Below, one piece after another: positions 1 to 12,500 of a DNA stretch of 64,000 nucleotides; position 1 is the first letter of the stretch; each line of letters opens with the position of its first letter. Below the pieces are notes generated by a model. It had not been told where the DNA came from, made no database searches, and saw only the letters and a program-made list of their open reading frames with translations. The stretch lies in the NCBI RefSeq assembly GCF_029407905.1, contig NC_073628.1, positions 18,753,501-18,817,500 of the forward strand, read 5' to 3'. This stretch comes from Bubalus kerabau (Eukaryota > Chordata > Mammalia > Artiodactyla > Bovidae). Made by a program: the position numbers and the translations under genes.

Positions 1-3000
1 GGGGAACTGAGGGACCGGTAGGCCAGGACAGGTGAAAAGGCGGAGGCAGGTAGGAGAGAGGCGAGGAAGGTGCTGGTGAGAAGCAGGCTGAAGAGAAGCA
101 TCTCAGTAGGTTTCCGAAGGGCAAACGGGCGTTGGAGGTGGGGGAGGGGGATGTGCTTCTGCTTTGGACCCGCAGATGGATGGCCCGGGGTGGGTGAGCA
201 GCCACAGCTGGAGGGCTCCAGCGGGTCTATTTCTGGCACACATTCGACCCCCAGACCTCTCTCTCAGGGCCCTCCACGCTGGGTTCTCAGCCCCCACACA
301 AAAGGGCCTTGTGCGGGAGAGCGAGGGCTGCCCGGCGCATCTTCATTCCGCACCCCCACCCTTTCCCGGAGCCTTGGCAGGAGTGTGGCTCTGCAGGTGC
401 AGGAAGCAGGAAGAGGGGCTGCGGACCAGATGGAGCCAGAGGTCAGGGTGCAAACGGCAGCCCCGCCTCCCGATCCCGGGACTCCCCTGCTCCCGGTGCC
501 TCCTCCCTGCATCTGCCCTCAGGGCCCCCAGCCTCACCCCTGCCCCTCTATCCCTGCACCCTCCTCCTTTCACAAGTCCTCACTTCCCAGATTTCTCTCC
601 TTCTCTCCCTCTCTTTTCCTCCCCCGGTTGGGTTTCCGAGTCGTATTGGGAGCCTGGAGACAGACCCGGATTTATTCTTGGAAAAAGCATCCATGACAGA
701 GGGTACCACAGCAACAAGTTGCCATGGTGCTTGGACACAAGGTAAATACGGTGTAAAGAAAGAGTTGCTGGACTCAGAGTCGGGAGACCTGAGTCCCCTC
801 CCTGCTTGTCTCACCAACCAGGCATCCTTAAGAAAGTTGTACAGCTTCCCTCAACCTCACTGAGGATTCCATGAATGTCCAACCGTGTAATTGGCAGCTG
901 GCATTTGCAGATGTGTACTGAGCACATATTGTGGGCCAAACACCCTTCGAGGTGCAAGAAGAGCAAAGCAGACACATCCTTGCTGTCACAGAAAGTAGAG
1001 CTAACAGCCCGCAGGACTGTTCAGAGCATCTAGAGAGCTAAGGGGCCAATGCGGTGGCCTGTCTGTGCTCAGGAGGTGTACCGGAAGCCGCTGTGGGAGG
1101 CAGTTTGCCCTGGTGCCAGTTAAAATGAGACGATAGAGCTGAACCTGTGACCTTGCTTACAGCCTAGTGTCTATTTCTAGGTGGTTAGAAACGAGGGGAC
1201 AGTGTGATACACTGGAGATTCATCTGCACAGTGATAGGATTGTCGACCCAGGAAGACCCAGCTCTAGGGAGATTCTGGCGTTTGTGCTCAGAAGGGTGTG
1301 TTCCTGGGGGTGGGGAAGGAGAAAGACTAGACAGTGATGGGCACTGTTGGGGAAAAGAGGAGAATTCATCCAGAGCCCCGACTTCTGGGGCTTTAAAGGC
1401 TAAGCTCCCTCCCCACTCCCTTTCTAGGAAACCCACTTGGAAGAGCCCATGGCCTTGGTGGTGGTAGTGGGGGGTCACAGGCTGCCAGGGATGCCCAGGG
1501 CTGGAGGGCTTGTGGGAAGAGACCAGTTGAGGCACTGCAAGAGCCCCGGGGGCCCCAGGACAATAAGCCCATAGAAGGAGGGATGTGCAGAGGGGGGCGC
1601 AGGGGCAGGCTGCGTGCCGGCTGCTCTCCTGGCAGCGTCCCAAGGTTAATTGAGGAGCACCAAGAAGGCTCTGCTCCATTCCAGCACGAGGGAGGCTGGT
1701 CTGAAAAGAGCATTTGCTGCGGGGAGAAAGGGCCTTTCTGTGCCCTGGGCTGCTGTCCTTTGTGGAGGTTCTTTGAGGCATGAACCCTCCAAAAGGCACA
1801 GGGCGGGGGCCGAGTGCATGGGCTGCCATCTCAGCAGCACATGGTTCGCCCTGGGTGGATGAGAAGGGGTCAGCGGCTGGTACCACTGCCTTCAGGCCCC
1901 TGAGATGTTAGGCTGGGATGTCTTTTCCCGTGGAATCCCAGCATCTGACTGTCCCCTGTGGATGACAGGTATTTACAGTGGGGCATGGAGGGGTGAAGTG
2001 GGAAAGGAAGCAACTGGAATTCAGGCAGCACCTTCAGAGGGCGGGGACAGGGTTCACCGCCCAGGAGGAATGTGGACGTGTCCCAGGGCCCTGGCAAGGT
2101 GGAAGGCATGAGCACACCAAAGCTGTCAGCTGTATCATGTGGCGTGTTCCTGTCCCTGGAGCCACATCTCTCCACAAACACACACAGTGCACACACCTCC
2201 CAGGGACTCACACACAAACAAAATCACACACATGATGCAGAACACACCTGTGCCCTCGTCCACAGGCAGGATCTCTTCCGACAACCACACACACATCGTG
2301 TCCACCTGTGTCCACGTCTGCAGAGTCCGCATCCTCCTGAGCTGCCACGCGGCAGGTGGTGCCACAGCCTCTCGCCCCGCCAAGAGTCCGAGGTGCACTG
2401 ACCTTCTCAGCCAGGAACTCCAGCACCGCATCCGGTCCTCTTACCCAAGTCAGACCCCAGGGAGTCTTGTCCAGAGACATCCACCTTCCTCAGGCTCACC
2501 CCAAACACCTTGTCCGCACAGCCCTGGGCTTCACCCCAATGCTTGTCTCGGGGATGGGCCCAGCTCTGCACCCTAACCTGTGCAGACGCTGGGTAGTGGC
2601 CACCAGCAGGTGGCACCAGCAGGAGCCTCCTGGAACCCAGCTGGTGTTGAGGAGAACAGGTCCCAGTCTTTGAAGGAAAAACCACGTTGCAGGTGCGTAA
2701 CCCTCCTCTTGGTGTCGCTGAGCTGGTGAGCAGAGCTGGAATGAGCACCGGGCCAAGGAGCACACTGCCCAGGGGCAGGAGGGGGGAGAAGAGCAGGAGC
2801 CCCCAAGAAGAGGAGCTGAAGGCCAGGATGGGGAGGCTCAGGGCGGCAGCGTGTGCTTACCTCTGTGTGTGCGTGTGCCCTGCACAGCTGCTGTGCGATC
2901 GGTGTCTGTGGATGCGGAAGACACAGGTGTGGACAGGCCTGGGATGCAGGTGCCTGTGTGTGCATCTGTGTGTGAGCTCAGAGAGTGGCAGAGTCGAAGC

Positions 3001-3628
3001 CCAGCTCGCGGGCTCCACACCACGCCATGCGCCGCATTCGTTCACCCCCCATCCACATGCTCCACACCACACACTCCGGGGACACACGCTCTCGCCGCCC
3101 ACGTGGACAGGTGCTGCGGCTCCACATGCGGACCTGCCCGCCCACGTGCTTTCACACGTTTTTGTGGCCCCGCGCAGAGCCAGGGGGAAACATATAGATG
3201 CCGAGACGCTCGCCAGCACCTGGCGCCCTGTCACATGTGTGCACACTTGCACGTTCCAGGCCCCCACCCCCAGGAGAGATAGCTCTCCCACTCCCACTGC
3301 CTCCCAGTTTCTGAGCCCCAGGAGGCCCTGGTCTGAGAACTCCAGGAGGGCAGAGTCAACACTTGCAGACAGACCTCCACCTGCGGGGCCCCTGACCTGC
3401 ACCCTGGACAGCGCTGGAGTCAGAGACGTTCAAGCCCCAATCTGTGGACTTTGGGGTCTTATAAATGGGGGCTGTTGTGAGGATCAGGTGAGCTGAAGAC
3501 CACAGGCCCCCAGCACCATGCCTGGCTCAGCCCAAAGGATAGCGCTCCTAGGTTCTGCCCCTTGAACCCCCAGCCCAGAGCTGACTGGTCCATACAGAGA
3601 ACATTGATTTCACTGGTAATAGGGACTA
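1..3628. other. GC-rich single-copy DNA, no gene recognised
   Basis: I see no splice-bounded reading frame or known protein here. Long open frames run on both strands only because the base composition is GC-rich. A weak MIR-like trace lies near 745-870. About 3000-3200 is locally CpG-richer but too short and interrupted to call a CpG island. Confidence 0.6.
2160..2310. repeat. Imperfect CA-rich low-complexity tract
   Basis: The stretch is rich in short CACACA runs broken by other bases (for example ACAAACACACACAGTGCACACA). It is a degenerate dinucleotide-type simple repeat rather than a clean microsatellite. Confidence 0.7.
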
Positions 3629-3754
3629 TGATGGAGAAGGGAATGGCAACCCACTCCAGTATTTTTGTCTGGAGAATCCCATGGACAGAGGAGCCTGGCA
3701 GGCTACAGTCCATGGGGTGGCAAAGAGTTGGACATGACTGAGCAACTGAGCACC
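3629..3754 (+). mobile_element. 5'-truncated Bov-tA/Bov-A-type SINE
   Basis: This is the 3' body of a ruminant SINE, from GGAGAAGGGAATGGCAACCC through the CATGGACAGAGGAGCCTGGC block to GACATGACTGAGCAACTGAG. It lacks the tRNA-derived head, so it is 5' truncated. An 8-bp direct repeat, AGGGACTA, flanks it at 3621-3628 and 3755-3762, which is the expected target-site duplication of LINE-mediated insertion. Confidence 0.9.
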
Positions 3755-3894
3755 AGGGACTACAAGCCGGTGATCTGGGTTTGAGCTCCAGCCTTGTCAA
3801 AGTTTTGCTCTGAAACCAGGCAGCTCACTCACCCCACAGAATCTTGGGTTCTCCTTTTATTACCTGGAGAGGCTCACACTAGCTGAGCCTCCCA

Positions 3895-4040
3895 CTCACC
3901 TGACCCCGTTCCCAGCACTTTACAAAGAGCAGATCACTGAATCCTCCTGATACCAAGTGGAGTGATCTGTTATCATCCCTGCTCTTACAGAAGATGAAAG
4001 GAAAGCACTTCCTAAGACCCCAGCAGCAATAGGAGCCAAG
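3895..4040 (+). repeat. MIR-like ancient SINE relic
   Basis: Segments such as CAGCACTTTACAAAGAGCAG, a following 'aatcctcctgat' block and 'cttacagaagatgaaagg' resemble the 3' half of MIR-class elements. The match is by eye and diverged; family assignment is tentative. Confidence 0.45.
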
Positions 4041-4657
4041 ACACATCGGAACCCAGGCAACTGCCCCTGGAACCTGACCTGAGGCTGCAGCCTTCACAGT
4101 GTCGTGTGACCAGCAGCATCATAGGTGTAAAAGTAGTCTGTGGACGGCGCTTCCATAGGGAGGTTGTTATACCTCCCGGCTGGGCTCTTTCTCAGAGTAA
4201 CCCCTCGGGAGCAGGAACCTGAATGGGGCAGGCAACAGTGCCCCCTGAGCCTGGCACGTCACTCCAGAAGAGAGAGGGCCTCAGCCGTGGTCATCCTTCA
4301 GTGGGGCTACACTCCTCTCAGGTCACTATAGGCCTGGCCTCAAATGACTTTGTGGAACATTAAGATCATATTCAAGTCCCCCTGAAATGCGCCTCTCAGC
4401 TCTACCCACAGCCTCACCAGCTCCTTTCCTGTCTGCAGCCTCAACTACTCAGGCCCCCAGGGTAGACCATGTCGCCTGCTGTAACATGTTTGTGAGTCCC
4501 TGTGATGGGATAGCCACTGTCATAGGTCAGAGCATCCCAGGAGGATCTCAGAGCAGAGCCAACTGGAGTGTGGATTAGAGCAGACCCCTGCTGTCTCAGA
4601 GAGCAGGAACTCTGTGTGCAATTCACCTTGGGAAAAGGAGACCCCTGGACACTCTTG

Positions 4658-4863
4658 GGGGCTTCCCAGGCGACACAGTAGTAAGGAGTCTGCCTGCCCA
4701 TGCAGGAGACACAGGGGACAAGGGTTCAATCCCTGGGTCAGGAAGATCCCCTGGAGAAGGAAATGGCAGCCCACTCCAGTGTTCTTGCCTGGGAAATCCC
4801 ACAGACAGAGGAGCCTACAATCCATGGGGGTCACAAAAAGCTGGGCACAACTGAGCATGCACA
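4658..4863 (+). mobile_element. Full-length Bov-tA SINE
   Basis: The element has the tRNA-derived head (GGCTTCCCAGGCGACACAGT, then GGGTTCAATCCC as the B-box-like block) followed by the BovB-derived tail (CCACTCCAGTGTTCTTGCCT). A near-perfect 12-13 bp duplication, TGGACACTC(C)TTG, flanks it at 4646-4657 and 4864-4876. Confidence 0.93.
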
Positions 4864-4876
4864 TGGACACTCCTTG

Positions 4877-7310
4877 ATCCCCAGGCTAACTCATGCTAGA
4901 GAAAATGCTCTGATTCTCAGAAAAGAATTGCCCACAGAAGCCCCCTGCTCCCTTTCCTCACTTGGCTCCACATAAGACAGACCAGTCACTGGCCAGGGCT
5001 GGAGGGGCTCTCAAACCCCTCACACCACCCCCACTCCTACTTTTCCCAACCCTCCTTTCCAGAATGTTCCCCAGCCTGGCCCCTCCCAACCTTCCTCTCT
5101 TGCTGATGACCTTTCAGGACAGAGTTCTTTCCTTCTGCCCATCAAGCTGGCGGCGTGAACCCATGTGCTCTCTGGGAATGACTGTGAGCCTGACACTGTC
5201 AGCAGAGCCTTGAAGGCTCACAAGCCTCCCAAATAACTGTGTTCCCGCCCCTGTCTCCTATTGTGTCTCCCTCAACTCAACCTGGATCCCACTCCCACAT
5301 AAGAAAGACACAATACCTTCTCCTCAAAATGCCGAAGAACAAGGTTCTTCAAGAGCGCCCAAAAGACTGGAAAGGCTGGAAACACCCTGAAGGGTTAGCA
5401 GTGAACCCCAGACATCCTGGGCTCTAAAGGACTGTCGTCCCACCCCTTCCATGTGGCTGGGACCCTCCCAACACCTTCCCTTCTCTTTCCACCTACCATG
5501 GGCACACAGGGTGCCCACCACTCATGCTTCCTGCCAGCTGTCCTCACCCTGAGCTGGAGCACACTTTTCCTGATGTCCTCCTTCTCCTCCTCTCAGCCCT
5601 TAACCCTGAGTTTCCACACACAGGACTCCTAGTCCACATGAGTTAGGATCACCTGGAGCATCGTGAAAAGCTCAGATCTGGACCCAGCCCTCCCGAGATG
5701 CAGGAAGGGCCTGAGGACTCACCCTGCAGAGTCCCCCGTGGTTCTGGCCCACACTCTGAGGACCTGCTGCCCTAACACGCAAGAACCAGCCTCCAAAGCC
5801 ACTCTAAATCACGAGCCTTCCCCACCAGGCAGTCTGTGTAGTCTGTGCCCCATTGGAGAATTGTCCCGCAGCACTGTGCTGGGCTGGGGTGCCGCCAAGC
5901 TCCACCCCACCTGTCCCTGAGCACATGCCCTCTGCCTCCTCCTCTGAAAGGTGGGGGCGATGTTTGTTCTCTCACCCCGTAACTATGCTCTAAGGTTCAG
6001 ATGAGAAAAGTGAAACCTGGTTGAGAAGCCAGAAGCCTTGACTAGTTACACATGTTTTATTATTATGAAAGCGATGCGTGGGAGGGGCAACAGAGCATCT
6101 GTCAAGGGACCCTGCTCTGGTGCCACCAGCAGCCAGGTCAAGGCCAGGAATCGCAGCCCCAGTCCTAACCTCAAGCCCATCCCAAGCCTAGCAAGCAAGG
6201 GAAGCACATTGACAAGAGGACTTGAGGGAGAACCACTGGGACCCCTGTGAATGACTCGCCTTTCCCTGGTGCCCCCAGCTGCCCCCAGATGCCCGGCCCA
6301 TCAAGGGCAGGGACCAGCCCTCTGCATCAGCTCCCCATCTCTAATTACTCTGCACACACTCTGGCGCCAGCCCTGCAACCAAATTACGATTGATCCTTCA
6401 CTCCTCCTGAATCAATGCCATTGACTTGGAACAGGGGGACCAACCCAAACTCCCCTCCAGGAAATGGAAGACTGCAGCAAAGCCCAGCACAGGCCTGCCC
6501 ACCCAAACGCTGCACGTGCACACACGCACACATACTCATGTGCACTCCTGCACACACATGCACCCCTGCACACACAACTGTGCACACACACGTGCCCAGG
6601 AAGGCACATGGATGAGTATGTGCACACTGGCCACAGGTAGGTTTTCGCGTGGAGTCACAGAAATAGTCTGACCCCCATTCCTGAGTGCCTTCATGCACAT
6701 CTGAACAAGTGTTCACAAACACACACACACAGGAGGCCTCACACACACTGCTGGCTAGGAGAAGAGGCACTTCAGCACCACAAGCACACTCTGGCCAAGT
6801 GGAGAGCAGACATCCAGTTCCTCTGCAGGCCTGCCCACCCCCACCCCGAGCTACAAACTCGGGGCCTGACTCACACTCACACTGTGGGAGCCCCATGTGC
6901 TCTGACATGCCCCAGGCAGAAACCCTTGCTGTCGTGTGGGACGCAGTACCCACACCTCCGAGACGTGCCCTTCGTGACTTCTTCACCTGGCAGAGCCAGT
7001 TCCAGCCCCTCCAGGTGCTCTCCACACCTCCATCCACAGGGTCACGTGGCCTGCGTCTGCTCCTGCACCCCAAATGATGGGAAAAGGGAGCTGAACCATC
7101 CAGAAGCCAAAGCATATTGACAGCCAGCAGGCCACTTCCTCCCGGCTCAGGTATGGGGACGAAGAGAGGTCAAGTGTGAAGCAGAGAGAAGGCAAAATGG
7201 CACCCCCACTCAATATGGCCCATGCAGAAGTCCCATGCTCTCAAGGTCAAGCCCCAATATGGCCTCAGATTGCAAGTCCCCTGCCCTTGAGGTCAAGTTC
7301 ATCCACTCAC

Positions 7311-7313
<3 letters not shown>
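4877..7313. other. Single-copy DNA with CA-rich patches
   Basis: No gene is recognised. 6510-6610 and 6719-6735 are CA-rich. A short AT-richer patch at 6336-6430 contains TAATTA and AAATTACGATTGATC-type homeodomain-like words and ATCAATG, but there is too little to call an element. Confidence 0.55.

Positions 7314-7354
<41 letters not shown>
7314..7354 (+). repeat. (CA)n microsatellite
   Basis: A pure run of alternating C and A spans 41 bases (about 20 dinucleotide units), preceded by CCT and followed by TCAGGC. A pure tract of this length is likely to be length-polymorphic in populations. Confidence 0.98.
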
Positions 7355-7356
<2 letters not shown>

Positions 7357-7986
7357 AGGCCACCAGCCTCACACCAGACCCCCTCTGGGTCAAATCACAG
7401 AAGCACAGAATATCAGTAGTAGAAAAGGCACAGGTATTATCAGGGACCCTATCCCATCCTCTGAAGACCCACCTTTCCTTGAGGACTTTCTGGACAAGTG
7501 ATCTTCCATCCTGCCAACATAGGCACTGAACACTTGGGGAATGCAGAACCCTCATCCAGACTGGGGATGAATGGCTCTCATTCTCTCCAAATAGAGTCAA
7601 AACCTTGAGGCCCATAACGTCCACCACTTGGCATGAAACAGAAGGAAAGCCATTTGAACCATAAGTGGCCAGCCCTGATACTATCTCACAGCATCTCTCC
7701 TCACAGCTCCCACTGGCAGTGCTGTGCATAGGCGGACGACCGGGACTGGAGGGCGGTCTGCCCCTCCGAAGGACGTGCAGCTGGCTCCGACCTCCCTCCT
7801 GCAAGAGTTGCCTTCTTCCCCCATCAGCTGAGGATAGCAGGTGGAGAAGATTCCCACCAAGATGGTCACAGCAATGACTTGGTTGTGCCTGCAGGTGTTT
7901 GGGGATTAATTAGGCCCCATAAAACTGCAGGCTGTGGCTTTTATTACCAGCCACAAGCAGATCAGTTGTTTGGGTGGCAGTAAACT
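7355..7986. other. Single-copy DNA, nothing recognised
   Basis: I see no repeat family, splice-bounded frame or RNA gene in this stretch between the microsatellite and the inverted SINE pair. Confidence 0.5.
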
Positions 7987-8195
7987 GTGAAAGTCGCTCA
8001 GTCGTATCCAACTCTTTGCCACCCCATGGACTGTAGCCCACCAGGCCCCTCCTCCATCCATGGGATTCTCCAGGCAAGAATACTGGAGTGGGTTGCCACT
8101 TCCTTCTGCAGGGGATCTTCCCAACTCAGTGATTGAACCTGAGTCTCCTGCACTGCAGGTAGATTCTTTACCATCTGAGCCACCCGGGAAGCTCC
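7987..8195 (-). mobile_element. Bov-tA SINE, minus strand
   Basis: Read on the plus strand it starts with the tail complement GTGAAAGTCGCTCAGTCGTA, passes the CATGGACTGTAGCCCACCAG and TGGAGTGGGTTGCCACTTCC blocks, and ends with the tRNA-like head complement GAGCCACCCGGGAAGCTCC. It forms the left arm of a head-to-head pair with the plus-strand copy that begins at 8213. Confidence 0.93.
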
Positions 8196-8212
8196 ATGAA
8201 AACTATGAAAGA

Positions 8213-8420
8213 GCTCCCCGGGTGGCTCAGGCAGTAAAGAATCTGCCTGCAATGCAGGAGACCCAGGTTCAATCCCTGGGTTGGGAAGATCCCCTGCAGG
8301 AGGAAATGGCAACCCACTCCAGTATTCTTGCCTGGAGAATCCCATGGACAGAGGAGACTGGCGGGCTACAGTCCATGGGGTGGCAAAGAGTTGGACAGGA
8401 CTGAGCAACTAACACTTTCA
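8213..8420 (+). mobile_element. Bov-tA SINE, plus strand (right arm of inverted pair)
   Basis: It begins CCCCGGGTGGCTCAGGCAGT, carries GGTTCAATCCCTGGGTTGGG and ends GACTGAGCAACTAACACTTT. With the minus-strand copy at 7987-8195 it makes two arms of about 200 bases separated by under 20 bases. A transcript crossing both could fold into a long hairpin. Confidence 0.93.
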
Positions 8421-9397
8421 CTCTTCAAACTCTGAACAGCGCAGTGACCCGTGGCCACAAAAGGAAACAGCAGGTGGAAGAGGTCTCACTTTCCACGGCC
8501 ACCTGTCTTAGAGTCTGCCCAGGAGGCAAGAGGGCATCAGGCACCCCCTCTTTCTGACCAGCCTGTAGAGAGGTCAGTTCCATCCAGAAGCTGGGGATGG
8601 ACAAGACAACAGTACTGGGAATGCACTGACCACCTTGTTAAGACACAGCAAACAGGGACCATGTGGCCTGAGTCAGTCCTTTGTGTCCCCTTAGCCCAGA
8701 AAGAGGAAGAGAAGAGCTGGTCTTTCCCAGAGAGAAGATACAGCTCTAGTCCAGGAGCCCACAGGGCGGCCTGGGCCCTTGGGCTTCAGGCTGGGAGGGA
8801 CAGGGCCAGAGCAACCTGATGTCTGGGCTTCCCCTCCAGAGGACAGACATCAGAGCCATGTGCTGCTTGCCTTGAGGAAGCTGCAAACTTGGCTTGATTG
8901 ATTTTTCACCTCTAAGCCAGAAATCGTGAGTCCTATACCCTCTCCAACAAGCTTCCGGTGAGACCAGAGTGACCAGACCCGGAAGAATCGTGCCCCAGGG
9001 ACCTCTACCTCCTCTGCCCTCAGCCCCACCACCTCCCCTTCTGCATCCTCCCTCAGCCCTTTTCTTCCCAAAAGAAGCAGGTGGTGATTCCTCTCCAAGC
9101 GAAATTGACCCCAAGGACTGTCTCTCTGGCCAAGAAGAGAAGGTGAGGACAGCTGGTCCCGGAGAATCTGTCTGGAGACTAGATGTTGAAGCAATGATGC
9201 CCACACAAGCCCGACCAGCCCTGGTCCTCAGCAGGAGCCTGCTATGGTCCCCAAGGAGATGAGACGCAGAGTGGCTCCTTGCTCTTGGGGCCACGTGACA
9301 CAGGCAACAACCAGGTTGGCTCTGGCTTATATGGCGGTGTGGAGCCAAGCCCTGATGATGGGGTCGCATTTTACAATAGTTAAGATCCTTCACCACC
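8421..9397. other. Single-copy DNA, no gene recognised
   Basis: Moderately GC-rich. Long open frames occur on both strands, but none has recognisable homology or flanking splice signals I trust. Confidence 0.5.
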
Positions 9398-9526
9398 CAC
9401 TGGAGAAGGAAATGGCATGACAGGCACTCCAGTATTCTTGCCTGGGAAATCCCAAGGACCAAGGAGCCTGGCAGGCTACAGTCCATGGGGTCACAAAGAG
9501 GCAGATGTGACTAAGCTACCACCACC
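9398..9526 (+). mobile_element. 5'-truncated Bov-tA-type SINE fragment
   Basis: The tail portion is present, from CACTGGAGAAGGAAATGGCA through CTCCAGTATTCTTGCCTGGG to GTCCATGGGGTCACAAAGAG. The tRNA-like head is missing. A CACCACC word at both ends may be a short target duplication. Confidence 0.85.
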
Positions 9527-12500
9527 ATCACGAGATAGGAAACTGCTGGAAATGCAGGTTTGGCCAAGAAGATGGGACTCAGGCTCCAGGGTGTTTGGGG
9601 AGGCAGGCAATGTGGGTAGGGAGGGCCATTGGAGGTCTGCCTGCTCAGCATGGCCCTGGTCGGTCTCCAGACTCGACTCTTCCCTCATTTCCTTCTGCAT
9701 GCCCCTGTGCCCTTTGGCAAGCACCCACCACTCACCTCATCAACCTCGGATGTCACTTCTGGGGGAAACACTACGCTGGCTCTGCTCTGGAAGTGCCCCT
9801 TCTCACCTGATCCCTTGTCTTAAGCAGCAGCCAGAGCTGGAAATTTGGAAGCCTCAGGTGTCGGGGGCGGGGGGGATTCTGAGGTCAGTCAGAGGTCAAG
9901 CCACCCATCCCTTTCCTCCTAGACACTGAGGCACCCTCCTGTCACCCTGCACAAGCCTGACTTAGAACACAACGCTCAGTCAGGGTGCAGAGACCACAAG
10001 CCTAAATGCTGCCCCTCCCGCCTCCATCCCGGCCCCTGGTGCTCCTTCAGGGCAGACAGTGCCAGCCTGGCCTGGTCTTAAGGACTTGGCCCCAGTACCC
10101 TGGGGAGGAGGTGACACCCAGAGATGCAGGATGTCCTTCTCTCTCCATCTACATCCACTTCACCATCGAGGACAGGGAAGCAGACGTTGGAACATTTTTC
10201 CCTAAGGCCCCTGCCAGGAGCCCCCAGGAAAGGACAGGTCACTGGTGGGAGAGAAAGAATGTCCTAGGCCCTGGAGTCCGGAGGAGAGGCCACACCTGAG
10301 GCACCTGGGCCCCAAACCATCTTTGCCTTGGCACACGGAAGCCCAACCCCTTCCTGCTTGTGGGTGAAATGAACGGAGGAACCCCGGGGCCTCCCCGGGG
10401 CACAGCAGGTCTGAGGTCCCACAGCTGGTGAGCCTCAGGAAGCCGGCTGCAGCTCCTGTCCTCTGGGTCCTCTTACCCTCATCTGAGCGAACAGTGTAAG
10501 AAGCCAAATTACTGATGCTGTGGGAGGCTTCAAATGCCATTTCCTGTGGGTATTGTTTCCAGTCCAGTGTTGTATTAACAGAGCTCTGCCTGGTGATCAT
10601 TGTATTATCATATTTTAATCATAGGATAATGATGATAATCTCAGTCCCTGATGAGATGCCAGCATCCTGAGTTTCACACCTGCCCTCCCTGTATCTACAC
10701 CCCACCCCCACTGGGGGCTGGCCTTGGGGTCAGCACCCCTTCCTGCACATGAGGTCAGGGGGTCATTTTCTTCTGTCCATCTTCCAGGCTAACAGTGTCC
10801 AAAGCCAGAGTTTGGAGCCCACAAATCTTTAATCTTTGCCACCCACTGGCCCCTCTTTCACACCATCAGGTGGAGAAAGGTCTAGGAGGCAAACTAAGGT
10901 CCCAAAGAGATGGAAGAAAGTTCTGGTGGTTTGCTAGGATCCAGGAGAAGGTGGGAGAGGCCGGAGCCATGCTTACGGGGCCTAGTCATCTCGTCCAGGC
11001 TGACTTGGCCCTGCTTTGTCAGGCACTCACTCGCTCCCTTAACAAAGATCTGTTAAGCTTCCACTCGGCATGCACCAATTCTACCCTGGAACTTCATTCC
11101 TGACAGAGGGACCACGCCAGGTGATGGGGACGCAGCGCGAGAGGTCTCAGTCCTTAACCTACTCATGAGGACAGTGGCTGACAACACTATTTACTGGGTA
11201 ACGCTATGACCTCATGAGGAGAAGGACCAGGGTGGGCGGTGCGGCAAGAGACCGTTAGTAGGACCAGCCCCGCAGCCCTCCCGGCCTTTCACCAAAGAGC
11301 ACCCCTCGGGGGACAGTCCCACACTTCTCCTTGTGGGATCTGCCACTTGCCCGCTGGTGATGGAGGCAGTGACTCAGGGACACTTAGAGCTCTCAGGACA
11401 CAGAGCTAGCGAGGATTCAGTAGTGCAGGCGAGAAGAGACAAGGGAAGACCCAGAGTCTATCAGCAGCAGGAAATCCATAACTGGGCCTGAGGCAGGGAA
11501 AGGGATTCGCAAAGAAAATTCTATTCATGGAGTAGTTCCTTCTGATCGCAGCAAAGAGTCAGCCAAAGACGTCTTGCTCTGTGTTGAAACCCTGCTGTCC
11601 TTTCAGAGGCACACACAGACACCCTGCATCACGTCTGCCGTTGGACATAGGCGGTGGGGGTAAGGTGGGGGTCACACCCCCCACTCACAAACAGGGCCTG
11701 AGCCATCTGAGGGCCCACACTCCAGTGATGGGTGATCCTAGGACATGTGACTCGGGATAAATGCCACCCCTTTTTCTTTTAAAGACATTTTTATTTATCT
11801 TATCATTATCATATAGCCGTGAGCATGGCTCATTATTCCTTCGGTGAATAGTTCTGTGAATTTCTACCCATGTACAGGTCCACATAACCACTGCTGGATC
11901 AGGTCACGTGACAGCTCCATCACCGCCTGCCCGGCAAAATCTCCCTCCGCCCCCTCTTTGTACTTGAGCCCTCACCCACCCCACTGCGCCAGCCATCGGT
12001 ACCATGTGTGTCTGACAAGTGGAAAGGTGGCCTGTAGCCTCCGACGCTGCTTTCTCACTTGGTGTGTTTGGGCAAGAAGCCCACCAGATTCCTATTCCAG
12101 CAGCTCCCGCTCGGTCTGCTTGGCAGTGTCCCGGGGGATAGACCAGAACTTGCTCCCCTCGCCTCTGGGTCCACTTCATCCTTCGTTCGATCCTCACATG
12201 GTGGGCAGAGGAAGAAGGGAAGAACCCTGGACTTTCCATCTCTCTCCCTGAGAGGCTGTAGGCTGGGATCCCGTGGGTAAGCACACCCTGTGACTCGGGG
12301 CACACACAAACTGAATAGTGACCCTATGAACGGACAACGTGGGGCATTAGAGGGGCTGGGTGCTGTGGGGGCAGAACAGAAAGGGGCAGGAGCGGTGAGC
12401 AGTGTGGGCAGGGGCCGAGCTGAGAGATGGAGAAGGAGACGTATGGGCCAAGACTTGCAGGAAGGAGAGGAGCCTCGTGATTTCTGAAGGCTGAGCAGCC

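Noticed and set aside
2687..3496. 269-codon plus-strand frame, the longest in the window
   Set aside because: Proline/histidine/threonine-rich translation of CA- and CCAC-rich DNA, with an antisense frame of 181 codons. No homology is recognised.
4658..4863. tRNA gene in the Bov-tA heads
   Set aside because: The A/B-box-like blocks belong to a tRNA-derived SINE. The cloverleaf is not maintained and the same segment repeats through the window.
6384..7115. 243-codon minus-strand frame rich in Cys, His and Val
   Set aside because: The composition comes from translating CA-rich simple sequence (CVHVCAGVH-type repeats). It has no domain or splice support.
7998..8408. Open frames of 114 and 136 codons on opposite strands
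   Set aside because: Both are translations of the two Bov-tA SINEs. The recurring PWTVARQAPLSMGFSRQEYW-like peptides occur at every SINE copy in the window.
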